From Acetobacter nitrogenifigens DSM 23921 = NBRC 105050 (GTDB taxonomy: Bacteria > Pseudomonadota > Alphaproteobacteria > Acetobacterales > Acetobacteraceae), in assembly GCF_000429165.1 (NCBI RefSeq), contig NZ_AUBI01000011.1, forward strand, positions 62,001-126,000: a stretch of DNA of 64,000 nucleotides, read 5' to 3'. The number at the start of each line of letters is the position of its first letter. Position 1 is the stretch's first letter. This document shows positions 1-9,399 of this stretch, one piece after another. The notes under the pieces are model-generated. The model saw only the letters and a list, made by a program, of their open reading frames with translations, was not told the origin of the DNA and ran no database searches. Made by a program: the position numbers and the translations under genes.

Positions 1-1
1 G

Positions 2-763
2 CTGCGCGGCGTGTTTTCCGAAGCCAGGAAAATGGATTACGGCGTCCTCGTCCGGGAGACGGAAAGCGACGTCGACGCATTGACGCGGGGACCGGTCAGC
101 GGCGTTGCGGATGGGATCATCAGCGTGTCGGGCACTGAAACTGTGATGCGCGCAGGCGGTCTGACCCCCGACCTTACAGGCGTGCCGATCATCAGCCTCC
201 TGATGGATCAGACCCGGCGAGGTATTCCCAGCATCATAGCTGACGAAGAAGCGGGGTTTCGACAGATCACCGACTACCTGCTGACGAAAGGGCATCGTCG
301 GTTCGCTTATGTGGTCGGACCGGGGATGGCGAGTGAACACGATCAGCCTCGCTACAGGGGGATGTGCGACCGCCTGTCTGAAGAACTGGGGGCGCCCGCG
401 CCCGTGCGACTGATTGCGGGGGATTTCGACTTTCGATCCGGGGCGCGAGCGGCGGAGCAGTTCCTGATGCTTGCCGAGCGCCCGACTGCGGTCGCCTGCG
501 TTTGCGATGCAGTTGCCTTGGGCTTCATGCATCGCGTCAGGGAGGCCGGGCTGCGGGTCCCCGGGGACGTGGCGGTCACCGGCTATGATGATGTAGACTT
601 CGCGAACTGGACAGATCCCGGCCTGACGACGGTGTCGCAGCCCACTGTTGAAATCGGTCAGGCAGGCGCCCGTATGTTGATCGACGCCTGTCTGGGGAGA
701 TTCGATCTGACGGCGCAGAGGGTGATCATGCCAGTCAGCCTGGTTCGTCGTGAGTCGGCGTGA
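2..763 (+). CDS. LacI/GalR-family transcriptional regulator, 3' part
   Basis: About 253 residues are visible and the frame is open to the window edge, so the N-terminal helix-turn-helix lies upstream and is not seen. The visible part is the periplasmic-binding-protein-like effector domain of LacI/GalR regulators: the first residues (LRGVFSEA) fit the run into the sensor lobe, GHRRFAYVVG fits the usual G-H-R-x-I/F-x-x-I/V-x-G motif, and GDVAVTGYDD near the C-terminus fits the family's P-x-D-V-x-V-x-G-x-D-D motif. The ligand cannot be told. It ends about 24 bases before a guanine deaminase on the same strand, so purine or peptide metabolism is a possible theme, which is inference only. Confidence 0.88.
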   Translation: MRGVFSEARKMDYGVLVRETESDVDALTRGPVSGVADGIISVSGTETVMRAGGLTPDLTGVPIISLLMDQTRRGIPSIIADEEAGFRQITDYLLTKGHRRFAYVVGPGMASEHDQPRYRGMCDRLSEELGAPAPVRLIAGDFDFRSGARAAEQFLMLAERPTAVACVCDAVALGFMHRVREAGLRVPGDVAVTGYDDVDFANWTDPGLTTVSQPTVEIGQAGARMLIDACLGRFDLTAQRVIMPVSLVRRESA

Positions 764-787
764 AGGACGGCGGACGTGCGGAGCGCG

Positions 788-2134
788 ATGGTGAGTGAGC
801 TTGTTATAACTGCCCGGGTTTTATCGCCCGTGACCCCGCAGGCGGCGGTAATGGAAGACGTGGCCTTCCTGATCGATGAACGAGGAAATATTCAGGAACG
901 GGCCGTCAAGGGTGGTGCGCTGTACGCGGCCCTGTCGGCGCGCGAGGACGTGCGGCGCATGCCCTCAGACAGTCTTCTGATTCCCGGCGTCACTGACCTG
1001 CATATTCACGCGCCTCAATGGCCGCAGGCCGGAATGGCGCTCGATGAACCGTTGGAAAGATGGCTTGGCGTCTACACTTTTCCGCTGGAATCTCGTTACG
1101 ATGACGTCTTTTTCGCGGAGGAGGTCTACAGCGATCTGGTCCGGACGTTGCTTGAAAATGGCACCACCACAGCGCTCTATTTCGCGACCATTCACGAAGA
1201 ATCCAGTCTGGCCCTCGCGCGAATCTGCCTTGAGCAGGGGCAACGCGGCTTTGTCGGTCTCGTCGCCATGGATAACGCGGCTCTCTGCCCCCCGACATAT
1301 AGGCACGCCAACGCACAGCAGGCTCTTGATGCGACGCGAAGATTCATTGCCGCAGTTCGTGCGTTGCCCGGGAACGAGGGTGGGCTGGCGCAGCCAGTCA
1401 TAACGCCGCGCTTCATTCCGGCCTGCTCTGACGCGCTGCTGGAAGGGCTTGGCGAACTGGCGGCTGAAACGGGCGTCAGGGTTCAGACCCATGCGTCTGA
1501 AAGCGATTGGGAACATCGCCATGTTCTTGAAAGAACCGGGAAGACTGACACAGAAGCCCTGGATGGTTTCGGATTGTTGCGAGACGCTACGGTTCTCGCT
1601 CACGCGGGGTTCCTGAACGCGACGGACAGGGCGCGGGTGAGGGCGCGCAATGCGGCGCTCGCGCATTGTCCGATTTCAAACGCGTTTTTCGCGGGCGCGG
1701 CGCTTCCGGTGCGGACCGTGCTCGACGAGCACACGCGTTGCGGTCTGGGCACCGATATTTCCGGAGGGTATTCCCCGTCCATTTTTGAAAACGCGCGTCA
1801 GGCTGTCGTGACGTCGCGCCTCCTGGAGAGCGGCGTCGATCCGGACCGCTCTCCGGGCGAGCGTGGACGCCCTGACAGCCGCATCACCTTTCAGGAGGCG
1901 TTCTGGCTCGCAACGCGAGGCGGCGCGGAGGCTCTTGGGACGTCAGCAGGGCAGCTGCTGCCCGGGCAAGCGTTCGATGCGCTCGAAATCCGTAACGGCC
2001 GCAGAGGATTGCGACTTTCGCCTACCGACGATGCAGAACGCTGCGTCCAGAAAATCGTCTGCCACGTCACTGCGGAAAATATTGTCCGCGTCTGGGTCAA
2101 CGGTCGCATGGTCGTTGATAAAGCATATAATTAA
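788..2134 (+). CDS. guaD: guanine deaminase (amidohydrolase family)
   Basis: Predicted cytoplasmic zinc amidohydrolase converting guanine to xanthine and ammonia. Seen in the sequence: the metal-binding PGVTDLHIHAPQ near residue 66, typical of guanine deaminases (P-G-x-x-D-x-H-x-H-x-x-Q), a THASESDWEH metal-site histidine in the middle, LAHAGF, HCPISN and GLGTDISGG with the metal-binding aspartate. Length of 448 residues fits the family. An in-frame GTG lies four codons upstream (776); ATG 788 is chosen as the more usual start. It follows the LacI-type regulator closely and may be co-transcribed with it. Adenosine deaminase or other amidohydrolases are less likely because of the H-I-H-A-P-Q motif. 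Confidence 0.88.
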   Translation: MVSELVITARVLSPVTPQAAVMEDVAFLIDERGNIQERAVKGGALYAALSAREDVRRMPSDSLLIPGVTDLHIHAPQWPQAGMALDEPLERWLGVYTFPLESRYDDVFFAEEVYSDLVRTLLENGTTTALYFATIHEESSLALARICLEQGQRGFVGLVAMDNAALCPPTYRHANAQQALDATRRFIAAVRALPGNEGGLAQPVITPRFIPACSDALLEGLGELAAETGVRVQTHASESDWEHRHVLERTGKTDTEALDGFGLLRDATVLAHAGFLNATDRARVRARNAALAHCPISNAFFAGAALPVRTVLDEHTRCGLGTDISGGYSPSIFENARQAVVTSRLLESGVDPDRSPGERGRPDSRITFQEAFWLATRGGAEALGTSAGQLLPGQAFDALEIRNGRRGLRLSPTDDAERCVQKIVCHVTAENIVRVWVNGRMVVDKAYN

Positions 2135-2257
2135 ACAGTTTTTCAAAAATTTCACTCCGAACGTCTGAAAGAGACGCTGTAGTCGAAGCGGGTGCGCGTG
2201 AAACGGCGAGATCCTATGCGACAGGCAGTTCCCGCCCGCTCACGCATAGACGATCGT

Positions 2258-3001
2258 TCAACCTCGGTGGGCCTCCAGAAGGGTTTTTGTATATTCATTC
2301 TGCGGCGCGGCAAACATTTCCGCGACAGTTCCCTGCTCCACGACCTCGCCATGCCGCAGCACCACTGCGCGGTCGCACAGTACGCCGACAACCGCCAGAT
2401 CGTGCGTAATGAATAGCAGCGACAGCCCCAGATCGTCGCGCAGGTCCATGAGCAGGTTCAGAACCTGCGCCTGCACGGACACGTCGAGCGCCGCCGTGGC
2501 TTCGTCGGCGATCAGAAGGCGCGGTTCGGCGGCCAGCGCTCGCGCAATGCCGATCCGAGCCCGCTGGCCGCCAGAAAATGCGTGTGGAAGTCGGCCATAC
2601 GCGCTTGCTGGCAAACCGACACGCGCGAGCAGGGCGAGCGTCCGCGTCCTGCGCTCATCTTTCGCGCAGATGGCGTGAATGGCCAGAACTTCCGCGATCT
2701 GCCGACCGACGGACATGTGCGGGTCGAGGCTTGCGAACGGATCCTGAAAGATCATCTGTACCTGACGCGCACGCGGGCCGCTTCCGGCCAGTTCGATCTC
2801 GCCGGAACTGACGGGCGCAAGTCCGGCGACGGCGCGCGCTATCGTACTTTTCCCAGACCCGGATTCGCCGATAAGCCCGACAATCTCTCCGTTCCCGACT
2901 GTAAGAGACACATCCTTTACGATCGAGCGCCAGCGTCGCCTGAACAGCCTGCTCTCAGGGTAGGAAACGTGAAGGTTCCGGACGGAAAGCAGCGGCGTCA
3001 T
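2258..3001 (-). CDS. oligopeptide ABC transporter ATP-binding protein (DppF/OppF type)
   Basis: Second nucleotide-binding subunit of a family-5 peptide/nickel-type ABC importer. Walker A is GESGSGKS near residue 47, the signature is FSGGQRARI, Walker B LLIADEAT and the switch histidine is in FITHD. Length 247 residues, which lacks the C-terminal oligopeptide extension seen in the partner ATPase. Start ATG 3001 overlaps the stop of the upstream ATPase gene by ATGA, so the two are translationally coupled. It is the last gene of the M81 peptidase-ATPase-ATPase operon on this strand. Confidence 0.92.
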   Translation of the reverse strand: MTPLLSVRNLHVSYPESRLFRRRWRSIVKDVSLTVGNGEIVGLIGESGSGKSTIARAVAGLAPVSSGEIELAGSGPRARQVQMIFQDPFASLDPHMSVGRQIAEVLAIHAICAKDERRTRTLALLARVGLPASAYGRLPHAFSGGQRARIGIARALAAEPRLLIADEATAALDVSVQAQVLNLLMDLRDDLGLSLLFITHDLAVVGVLCDRAVVLRHGEVVEQGTVAEMFAAPQNEYTKTLLEAHRG

Positions 3002-4002
3002 GGCGCGACCGCCCACTCATCGGCGCGCAGGCAGGCGACGTTGTGCCCGACTGCGACGCCGCGCAGGGCCGGCTGCGTTTCCATGCAGGCGGGTTGCGCC
3101 GAAAGGCAGCGTGGCGCGAACACGCAACCTTCAGGACGTTCTCCCGGCGCAGGCGCAGAGCCGGCCATGCCGCGCAACCGCAGGCGACCACGCGCGTCGG
3201 GCGTCATGGATGCGCGGTTCGGCAAGGAGGCGAGCAGCCCTTTGGTGTAAGGATGCCGGGGCGCGCCAAGCACGTCGGCAATCGGGCCTTCCTCCAGCAT
3301 CCTGCCCGCGTAAAGGACCGCAACGCGGTCTGCAATGGCGGAGGCTGCGCCGAAATCGTGGGTGATGAACAGTGTCGCGGTGCCGCGTTCCGTCGCCATA
3401 TCGCGAATAAGCGCAAGAATCCGCCCGCGCGTACCCGCGTCGAGCGCGGTGGTTGGCTCATCGGCAATCAGCAGGGCGGGCGCGGCCGAAAGCGCCATGG
3501 CGATCATGACGCGCTGGCGCATGCCGCCTGAGAGCTGGTGCGGATAAGATGACAGGCAGCGTTCAGGGTCTGCGATGCCGGTGCGGCCCAACAGGACCGC
3601 TGCCTCCCGCCGCCGATCTTCGCCCGTGTTCAGGTCGTCGCGATGGAGGACGAGACATTCGTTGATCTGCGCGCCGATTTTCATCGCCGGATTGAGCGCG
3701 CTCATAGGTTCCTGAAAGATCATGCCGATGTTGCGGCCCCGCAGGGCGCGAAAGGACCGTTCGGACAGTCCGGCCAGATCGACGGTCCTGTCTCCGGTCG
3801 TCAGCAACGCGCGGCCGCCGCTGATCCGCCCGCCGCCTAAAAGCCCCATCGTCGAAAGCGCCGCAACGCTTTTTCCCGAACCGGATTCACCGACAAGGGC
3901 GAGCGTCTCCCCGCGCGCGATCGTCAGCGATATCCGCTCCAGCGCCACGGTCTCGCCGAAAGAGACGCTGAAATCCTCGAGCGAAAGGGCGGGCTGCGTC
4001 AT
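2998..4002 (-). CDS. oligopeptide ABC transporter ATP-binding protein (DppD/OppD type)
   Basis: First nucleotide-binding subunit of the same peptide importer. Walker A GESGSGKS, signature LSGGMRQRV, Walker [13 protein letters not shown] and FITHDF are all present. The C-terminal part carries the oligopeptide/dipeptide transporter extension with Cys residues ([19 protein letters not shown]) typical of DppD/OppD. The start at 4002 is chosen because its ATG overlaps the TAA of the upstream M81 gene (TAATG). A longer open frame to 4044 would add 14 residues inside that gene. The permeases and binding protein are in the divergent operon at 5.6-8.9 kb. Confidence 0.92.
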   Translation of the reverse strand: MTQPALSLEDFSVSFGETVALERISLTIARGETLALVGESGSGKSVAALSTMGLLGGGRISGGRALLTTGDRTVDLAGLSERSFRALRGRNIGMIFQEPMSALNPAMKIGAQINECLVLHRDDLNTGEDRRREAAVLLGRTGIADPERCLSSYPHQLSGGMRQRVMIAMALSAAPALLIADEPTTALDAGTRGRILALIRDMATERGTATLFITHDFGAASAIADRVAVLYAGRMLEEGPIADVLGAPRHPYTKGLLASLPNRASMTPDARGRLRLRGMAGSAPAPGERPEGCVFAPRCLSAQPACMETQPALRGVAVGHNVACLRADEWAVAP

Positions 4003-5450
4003 TAGCCCCGACGCTGGGTCTGCCCGCGCGGCTGAGGAGCCCACGCGAACTCGGCGTCGAACGGATAGGTCGGTCGATGGGTCAGCTCGCGGCGCAGATT
4101 CGCCACGTCCTGATTCACGACGCCTTCGGATAGGGCCATCAGCGACGGGTTGGCGAGTGGAGCCAGTTCCGGCGAGAGATAGCCGGATTTCACAGCGACG
4201 ATCTTCGCTTGCGCCGGGTCCAGACCCACACGCGTGAAATCAGCGATGTTGTGATAGGGGCGACGGCGCGCGGCGAGAACGATGGTGACGCCACGATGGC
4301 GTAGCACGGCCTCGCGCTCGGCCGGATCGTCGTTCGGGATCAGCCCGATCACTTCGCAGTCCAGAGACACGCGCACGCCTTTTGGGTCGAGCGACGCCCC
4401 GATCTGGAAAGTCTGCACGGCGCCGATCCCGGCGGCGAATGCGGCCTCGCAAGCGGGCGCGTCGGTGATCGCCGCCACGACTGCGCCCTGCGCGTCCTGA
4501 CGCACAAGCTCAGCCAGCGCGTCCGCCCGGTCGCCCACGCCGCCGCCGGTCGGGTTGTCTCCGGAATCCGCGATGACCGCCGGCGCCGTTTGCGCTGCGA
4601 TGGCCTGCTCGACACAGGCTTCGATGGTTCCGGTCGGAACTCCGAAGACAAAGTCGCGCCGCGCGTCCCACCACGACTGGGCGATCTCGGCGGCGGTTCG
4701 CGTCAGCACGGCGTCATCCGTGCCGGTCACGACGGCGCAGGCGGTGACGCGTGGTTCGTCCGCCCACACATAACCGACCATCAGCGCGGCGTCCCAGACG
4801 CCGGAGCGTTCGTCATACTCTGGCAGACGCGCATAGAGCGACTTCGTCGGTTCGTCTTCCGTGCTGGTGCGTTCGCCCGGCAGAAGAACCGGAACAGGCG
4901 CCCAGACGATGCTCGGCCGGACGCCAGCCTTCAGTGCGTCCGTCAGCATTTCGACGGCCCGGCGCATCGTGCGCTCGACATCGATATGCGGGGCTGTGCG
5001 GTAGGCGGAAAAGATGTCGAGCGCGTCGATGATCGGCTGGCTGACATTGCCATGCAGGTCATAGCTGGCGGCGACGAAGCAGTCCGGCCCCACGACTTCG
5101 CGGGCGGAGGCGATCCAGTCGGCCTCTGCGTTCTGCATGCCTTCGACGAACATGGCGCCGTGCATTGCCAGATAAAGCCCGTCCAGCGGCAGGGCGGCGC
5201 GAAGGCGCGCAAGAAAATCGGCCTTGAACGCCGCGTAGGCTTCCTTCGCCACCGGTCCGCCCGGCACGGCGCGGGCATGCAAAAGCGGCAGGAATTCAGC
5301 GTCGAAATTCTTCAGGAAGCCGAAATAAGGCGATGTGGTCATCTCCGCGCCGCGCATCACACGGAAATGTTCTTCCCGAATCAGGACAGGATTGTACGTG
5401 CTGCATTCGGTGTGAATGCCGCCAAAGGCGATGCGCGGCTGCCTGATCAT
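4002..5450 (-). CDS. M81 family metallopeptidase (MlrC-like)
   Basis: 482-residue protein of the M81/MlrC family, named after the microcystin-degradation protein MlrC; most members are of unknown substrate and many sit beside peptide ABC transporters. Visible hallmarks: the N-terminal GGIHTECSTYNP (G-x-x-x-E-x-x-x-x-N/S-P type), LDGLYLAMHGAMFVEG in the first third, SYDLHGN (D-x-H metal motif), AYRTAPHID (Y-R-T-x-P-H-x-D) and ADSGDNPTGGG with the conserved D-x-x-D-N-P-x-G-G. No signal peptide, so it is cytoplasmic. An AGGAG Shine-Dalgarno lies just upstream. First gene of the operon with both ATPases, so it probably processes the imported peptide or amide. That role is inferred. Confidence 0.87.
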   Translation of the reverse strand: MIRQPRIAFGGIHTECSTYNPVLIREEHFRVMRGAEMTTSPYFGFLKNFDAEFLPLLHARAVPGGPVAKEAYAAFKADFLARLRAALPLDGLYLAMHGAMFVEGMQNAEADWIASAREVVGPDCFVAASYDLHGNVSQPIIDALDIFSAYRTAPHIDVERTMRRAVEMLTDALKAGVRPSIVWAPVPVLLPGERTSTEDEPTKSLYARLPEYDERSGVWDAALMVGYVWADEPRVTACAVVTGTDDAVLTRTAAEIAQSWWDARRDFVFGVPTGTIEACVEQAIAAQTAPAVIADSGDNPTGGGVGDRADALAELVRQDAQGAVVAAITDAPACEAAFAAGIGAVQTFQIGASLDPKGVRVSLDCEVIGLIPNDDPAEREAVLRHRGVTIVLAARRRPYHNIADFTRVGLDPAQAKIVAVKSGYLSPELAPLANPSLMALSEGVVNQDVANLRRELTHRPTYPFDAEFAWAPQPRGQTQRRG

Positions 5451-5552
5451 GATGGGCTCCTGAAACGATGACGCGACGCCGGGTCCGGGGACCGGGCGTT
5501 TCGATAGCGACCTTATTTCGATTGATAAACCAGATCGCTGTCAATAGACTAA

Positions 5553-5567
5553 CTTTGTTAACCAAAG
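5553..5567. promoter_or_regulatory. candidate operator dyad between divergent transport operons
   Basis: The 15-bp dyad CTTTGTTAACCAAAG (perfect 5-bp arms, TTAAC centre) lies in the 168-bp spacer between the M81 peptidase gene and the binding-protein gene. Its location fits a regulator site controlling both halves of the transporter. No regulator gene is adjacent, so the assignment is inference. Confidence 0.35.
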
Positions 5568-5621
5568 GGGCGTGATTGTTTTGGCTGTTGCGCCAAATCT
5601 GACCCGCCAGCGAGGCAATTG

Positions 5622-7163
5622 GTGTTACGATTCACGGCTGGCCTTGTGTGCGTCGCGCTGCTTGCCCCCTTCGCAGCTCGTGCGGCGGACGACGCGCCGC
5701 TAACCGTCATGCTGTCCGAACCGCCGCGGACCATGGATCCGGCCGATCAGAACGCAACCGAAACAGCATCAGTTCTTGAACCGTTCTACGAAACGCTGTT
5801 GAAACGGGACGCTCGGGGGACGATTCAACCGGGTCTGGCGACGTCATGGCGTCCGTCCGCCGATCGTCTCGTCTGGACCTTCTCCATACGTCCCGGTGTG
5901 CGCTTTCATGACGGCGCGCCATGTGACGCGGCCGCCGTCACCCGTTCTCTTCAGCGCCTGATTGATCGGAAAGTCGCGTTGGCGGGCGCCAGCGTCTATC
6001 GCGCGGTCATTGCGTCCGTGCGGCAGGACGGGGAGACGGTTGTCGTGACCCTTGCGCGTCCCTACGCTGATTTCCTGTCGCTCGTTACACTTGTGCAGTC
6101 GGCGATCGTTTCGCCCGTCGCAGTGGAGGCAGGCGAGCTTTCCCGCCGCGCCGACGGCACGGGGCCGTTCCGCTTCGTCTCTTGGAGGGCGGGGGAGGAC
6201 GTATTCGCCACGCGCAACTCCGGCTATTGGGGCGTCGTGCCCGCAATCGCCGCCATCGACTGGCGGTGGTCGCCTGAACCGTCCGTGCTCAACATGGCGT
6301 TGCAGACCGGGGACGCCGATGTGGTCATTCCGCTGGCGCCCGTCTTCGCCCGCGTTTACGCACCGGGTCAGTCGGCGGCGGCTCTGGCTACCGTGAAGCG
6401 GCAGCGCAGCGCTGCGTTGTTCTGGCTGGCGTTGAATACGCGTCTGAAACCACTTGATGACGCAAGAGTGCGCCGGGCGCTGGGTCTGGCGATAGACCGG
6501 CGTGCGCTTGTGGCCGGATTGCTCGACGGGTTCGGCGCGCCCGCGTGCCACGCGCTGACGCCGGATATTCCGGACGCCCTGCCATGCGGGGCAGGGGAAG
6601 ATCGGGCGCGGATCGACATGGCGCGAGCGTTGTTGAAAGAAGCAGGTCAAGAAAAAGGATTCTCCGTTTCTGTCGTCGTGCAAGAGCCGGAGGAGCCGAT
6701 AGCCGAGGCGTTGCAGGCCATGTGGAGGCCATTGGGCGTTGTACTGAGCATTCGCCGGCAGGAAGCCGGAGTCTGGGTGCAGTCCGCCTTCGCTCCGCCG
6801 GAGGAGAAGGCGCGGGAGGAGACTGGCATGGCGCTGACGTCATGGTCCGCGCCGTATGTCTCCGACCTGCAGTTGCGGCCTTTGTACACCACCGGGAATT
6901 CCGCGCCGCATGGCGCGAACCTTGGTTTTTATAATAACGCGGATATCGACAGGATGATCGACGCTGCGGCGCAGGACAATCAGCCAGCAAGTCGCCACGA
7001 AACTCTGCTCGCCATTCAGTCCACGCTTGATCGGGACGCGCCGATCGTGCCGCTGTTCACACGCGACACACTTTACGGCGTGCGTAACGGAATTTCCGGG
7101 GTTTGGGCGGCGACGGAAGGCAGCATCCGGGTCGTCGACGCACGACGGGCGCAGGCGCAATGA
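5622..7163 (+). CDS. family-5 extracellular solute-binding protein (peptide ABC importer)
   Basis: Periplasmic binding subunit of the peptide/nickel/opine class. The first ~22 residues form a Sec signal peptide (LVCVALLAPFAARAAD). Family-5 features include the early SEPPRTMDPADQNA stretch, YETLLKRD, PGLATSWRPSADRLVWTFSIRPGVRFHDGAP and the late APIVPLF. Mature length of about 490 residues is normal. The open frame begins with TTG 5619 followed directly by GTG 5622; GTG is preferred. It heads an operon with two permeases, its stop overlapping the next ATG. Confidence 0.9.
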   Translation: MLRFTAGLVCVALLAPFAARAADDAPLTVMLSEPPRTMDPADQNATETASVLEPFYETLLKRDARGTIQPGLATSWRPSADRLVWTFSIRPGVRFHDGAPCDAAAVTRSLQRLIDRKVALAGASVYRAVIASVRQDGETVVVTLARPYADFLSLVTLVQSAIVSPVAVEAGELSRRADGTGPFRFVSWRAGEDVFATRNSGYWGVVPAIAAIDWRWSPEPSVLNMALQTGDADVVIPLAPVFARVYAPGQSAAALATVKRQRSAALFWLALNTRLKPLDDARVRRALGLAIDRRALVAGLLDGFGAPACHALTPDIPDALPCGAGEDRARIDMARALLKEAGQEKGFSVSVVVQEPEEPIAEALQAMWRPLGVVLSIRRQEAGVWVQSAFAPPEEKAREETGMALTSWSAPYVSDLQLRPLYTTGNSAPHGANLGFYNNADIDRMIDAAAQDNQPASRHETLLAIQSTLDRDAPIVPLFTRDTLYGVRNGISGVWAATEGSIRVVDARRAQAQ

Positions 7164-8077
7164 GCCGACTTTTGCGTCGCGCCGCCGCGCTGCCGCTCAT
7201 CATGCTGGGCGTGTCCGCCGCCGTGTTCGTGGCCATTCACGCTCTTCCCGGCGATCCTGCGCGGCTGATGGCCGGACCGCAGGCGCCCGAAAGCACGATC
7301 ATGGAGCTGCGGGCGCGGCTAGGCCTTGATCAGCCGTTGGGGGCGCAATATCTCCACTTTCTGGAGCGCGCCGCGCATGGCGATTTTGGAATTTCGCTGC
7401 GGGACGGCTCGCCGGTTTCGACGGTTATCATCGAACGCCTGCCGTATTCGCTGGCGCTTGGCGGCCTTGCCTATCTGCTGGCCCTGCTCGTCGGCGTGCC
7501 GGGCGGCGCCTTCGCAGCAGCGCGAGAGGGTTCGTGGGGCGACAGGCTGCTGATGGCCGCGACGCTGGTCGGCGCCTCACTGGCCGGATTCTGGGTGGCG
7601 TTGCTGGGTATGGAGGTTTTCGCCGTACGACTTCGCTGGCTGCCGCTGATGGGCGCAGGCGACTGGCGGCATTATGTTCTTCCGGCGCTGGTTCTGTCGC
7701 TGCTGCCAATGGCCATGATCGTGCGGATGACGCGCGCCGGGGTGCGGGAAGTCCTGCGTCAGGATTACATACGCACTGCCCGCGCCAAGGGACTTTCACC
7801 GTGGACGACAATCACGCGGCATGCGTTGCGGAACGCGCTGGCGCCGGTGATCACAGTCGTCGCGCTGAATCTCGGAGGTCTGATCAGCGGCGCGGTCGTT
7901 ACCGAGACCGTGTTCGACTGGCCGGGCGTCGGCAGGTTGCTGGTGGATTCCGTCCGTTACCGAGATTATCCGGTCATTCAGGGCGTCACGCTTTTGTCTG
8001 TTCTGGGCGTTCTGCTTGCGAATCTTCTGGCTGAAGGCGTGATCGCGCAGTTCGATCCGAAGGCGCGGAGCGCATGA
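7160..8077 (+). CDS. peptide ABC transporter permease (DppB type)
   Basis: 305-residue inner-membrane permease. N-terminal hydrophobic helix (LIMLGVSAAVFVAIHALPGDPA) with the DppB-type LPGDPA motif, then RLGLDQPLGAQY, and a DYIRTARAKGLS EAA-type loop that contacts the ATPase, followed by VVTETVFDWPGVGRLL. Start 7160 is chosen since ATGA overlaps the stop of the binding-protein gene. The frame is open further upstream, but that would run within the preceding gene. Confidence 0.93.
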   Translation: MSRLLRRAAALPLIMLGVSAAVFVAIHALPGDPARLMAGPQAPESTIMELRARLGLDQPLGAQYLHFLERAAHGDFGISLRDGSPVSTVIIERLPYSLALGGLAYLLALLVGVPGGAFAAAREGSWGDRLLMAATLVGASLAGFWVALLGMEVFAVRLRWLPLMGAGDWRHYVLPALVLSLLPMAMIVRMTRAGVREVLRQDYIRTARAKGLSPWTTITRHALRNALAPVITVVALNLGGLISGAVVTETVFDWPGVGRLLVDSVRYRDYPVIQGVTLLSVLGVLLANLLAEGVIAQFDPKARSA

Positions 8078-8943
8078 TCACAATGGGCATTCAACGCCTC
8101 GCGCGTCTGTTGCGACGTTTCCCGGCGCTTCCAGGTGCGAAGGAGCCGGAACTGCTCATTGGCGCCGTGCTGTGCGGCGTCGCAGCGTTGGCGGCGCTGT
8201 TCGGCCCGATGCTGCTTGGCGGCGATCCGGCGGTGCAGGATCTGTTTCACGTTTTGCAACCGCCGTCATGGAGCCATCCTTGTGGGACCGACGCCTTTGG
8301 GCGCGATATCCTGCTGCGGCTGGTGTATGGCCTGCGTCTGACGATCATGGAAATCGTCGTCAGCCTTGTGGTCGCGGCGGGCGTCGGCGTCCCGGTCGGA
8401 CTCTGCGCCGGTATGGCGCCCGCATGGCTGGACAGCGCGATCATGACCGTGTCAGACGTGGTATTCGCTTTTCCCGGTCTCATTCTGGCGTTGCTGGTCG
8501 TGAGTCTGATGGGGCCGGGCCTCTTTCACGCCCTGTTGGCGATCGCGGCTTTTTCGATCCCGGTTTACATCAGGCTCGCTCGCAACCTGACGGTAAGCCT
8601 GCGCCATTCCGTCTGGGTCGAGGCGTTACAGGTGCTCGGCGCAAGCCGCGCGCGCATCCTGTTCCTTCATATTCTTCCGAACGCGGCGACGCCGCTTCTC
8701 GTGCAGGCGACGCTGAGCAGCGGCACCGTCGTGCTCTCGGCGGCCTCTCTCTCGTTCCTCGGCCTTGGCGCGCAGCCGCCGCTGCCCGAATGGGGCACGA
8801 TGATGAGCGACGGGCGCAACGCGCTGGGGGCCGCCTTCTGGCCGTGCCTGTTTCCCGGACTTGCGATCGCTGCGGCGGTCATCGGGTTGAACTGCCTTGG
8901 CGACGGGCTGCGGGATCGTTTTGACAGTTCGTCCCGCCGGTGA
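8074..8943 (+). CDS. peptide ABC transporter permease (DppC type)
   Basis: 289-residue second permease of the importer. Shows the DppC-type CGTDAFGRDILLRLVYGLR motif in the periplasmic N-terminal region, six predicted hydrophobic stretches and a VEALQVLGASRARILFLHILPN EAA loop, then SFLGLGAQPPLPEWG near the end, all characteristic of the family. ATGA overlap with the upstream permease shows coupling. Last gene of the operon. Confidence 0.93.
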   Translation: MITMGIQRLARLLRRFPALPGAKEPELLIGAVLCGVAALAALFGPMLLGGDPAVQDLFHVLQPPSWSHPCGTDAFGRDILLRLVYGLRLTIMEIVVSLVVAAGVGVPVGLCAGMAPAWLDSAIMTVSDVVFAFPGLILALLVVSLMGPGLFHALLAIAAFSIPVYIRLARNLTVSLRHSVWVEALQVLGASRARILFLHILPNAATPLLVQATLSSGTVVLSAASLSFLGLGAQPPLPEWGTMMSDGRNALGAAFWPCLFPGLAIAAAVIGLNCLGDGLRDRFDSSSRR

Positions 8944-9399
8944 GGCGCCAGGTGTAAAGCGCGGCGCTATCTCGTTGGCGCAGCGCGGGATGCCGAACGC
9001 GACGTGACGGCGCCGCCGGATCTGGCGCCCGGGCCTGATGCGTCTGAAGTTTTCGAACAACCTCTCTTTCCGGTCTGGTGGATTGCCGAGATCATTCCGT
9101 ATCCGGATATATTTCACATGACGATCAGCGTCGGTCCATTCAGATTTTTCGTGTCGCTCGCTCGATCCGGCCGTCTCAAGGCCGCCAGACTCATGATGAG
9201 CGCGGTTGTGGCGAGCGTTGGAGCTATATCCATGAACAGACGTGAGTGGAACGACTTGAGCCGGCGCATATGGCGACCGTCGAATGTGTGTGGGAGGAAG
9301 CGCGCGTCTGACTATGGTCTAACGCGCTCCAGACATGCTGCGACAAGCGAGAGTGAGAGCTTCGAGACCACTATGAACGAACTTCAAAAGAGGGCGGGA
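8944..9399. other. 456-bp spacer without a recognisable gene
   Basis: Between the permease operon and the GDSL hydrolase. The hydrolase frame is open upstream to 9004, but that stretch has no signal peptide or domain resemblance and the good ribosome binding site is at 9400. I see no clear terminator, tRNA or repeat. Confidence 0.5.

Noticed and set aside
4590..5471. Antisense frame of 293 codons opposite the M81 peptidase
   Set aside because: Entirely within a clear M81 gene; composition is artefact-like.
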